This document shows, piece by piece, positions 6,563-6,690 of a stretch of 6,690 nt of DNA. This DNA comes from Helicobacteraceae bacterium (lineage in GTDB: Bacteria; Campylobacterota; Campylobacteria; Campylobacterales; Sulfurimonadaceae), in the NCBI GenBank assembly GCA_027081565.1, contig JALWKG010000068.1:1-6690 (forward strand). The letters run 5' to 3'. The first letter of the stretch is position 1, and every line of letters starts with the position of its first letter. The notes under the pieces are model-generated. The model was not told the DNA's origin. It saw only the letters and a program-made list of their open reading frames with translations, and ran no database searches. The translations under genes were made by a program, and so were the position numbers.

Positions 6563-6568
6563 TATAAT
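6563..6568 (+). promoter_or_regulatory. Candidate -10 box for the membrane protein gene at 6603
   Basis: TATAAT sits 34 bases before the TTG start, with AAGGAG (6589-6594) between them. It lies only about 34 bases from the divergent thioredoxin -10 box, so the two promoters would be back-to-back and could share a regulator. Confidence 0.45.
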
Positions 6569-6602
6569 TGTAAAAACAACAACTACTCAAGGAGAATACA
6601 TT

Positions 6603-6690
6603 TTGAAGAACAAACCTACCAATATCGCCTATCTTATTTTGTCATTAATCACACTTGTAACCGGCTATGCTTACCTTAGGTACGCATACA
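6603..6690 (+). CDS. N-terminus of an unrecognised membrane protein (partial, TTG start)
   Basis: An open frame of 29 codons runs off the right edge. TTG at 6603-6605 is chosen because a strong ribosome site, AAGGAG, ends 8 bases upstream and no ATG or GTG is placed correctly. The peptide begins with a short polar segment, KNKPTN, followed by a hydrophobic helix of about 20 residues (IAYLILSLITLVTGYAYL) and then aromatic and basic residues. That fits a membrane anchor or the first helix of a small multi-pass protein. No cleavage site is seen. The family is not recognised from this much sequence. Confidence 0.55.
   Translation, partial: MKNKPTNIAYLILSLITLVTGYAYLRYAY

Overview
The window looks like a chromosomal segment of a free-living member of the Campylobacterota, of the Sulfurimonas/Sulfurovum type. 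This is an inference from moderate-to-low GC, AT-rich promoter regions with good -10 boxes but no convincing -35 boxes, and the style of the proteins (sensor-less REC-kinase-REC hybrid, short thioredoxin, adenine deaminase). No rRNA, tRNA, CRISPR array or insertion sequence was seen, and no gene-free stretch exceeds about 215 bases.

Layout. Bases 1-1936 (minus strand) hold a signalling pair: a cytoplasmic hybrid histidine kinase (REC-HisKA-HATPase-REC, 323-1936) and, 15 bases downstream of its stop, the N-terminus of a multi-pass membrane protein that runs off the left edge (1-307, TTG start). A 213-base divergent intergenic region (1937-2149) separates this pair from a plus-strand run. That run is an AfsA-like hotdog protein (2150-2620), an FAD-dependent oxidoreductase overlapping it by four bases (2617-3900), and a GH26-like glycoside hydrolase lipoprotein 34 bases later (3935-5041). 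Next comes an adenine deaminase gene (5113-6072) that appears dead: an in-frame TAG cuts it at codon 268, and the region between the catalytic half and the conserved C-terminal motif is missing. A convergent terminator-like hairpin (6091-6113) separates it from a minus-strand thioredoxin (6107-6484). Divergent from the thioredoxin, the start of a small unrecognised membrane protein (6603 onward) runs off the right edge.

How the genes may work together. The most unusual part is the AfsA-like hotdog and FAD oxidoreductase pair. AfsA-family proteins are known from Streptomyces, where they condense a beta-ketoacyl chain with a glycerol-type phosphate to make gamma-butyrolactone signals. A single-domain homologue translationally coupled to a redox enzyme, divergent from a hybrid kinase and followed by a secreted hydrolase, suggests a small-molecule biosynthesis unit, possibly a signal. 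The family calls rest on visible motifs; the signal hypothesis is inference. The thioredoxin is ordinary housekeeping, and the deaminase remnant suggests loss of adenine salvage through hypoxanthine unless another copy exists.
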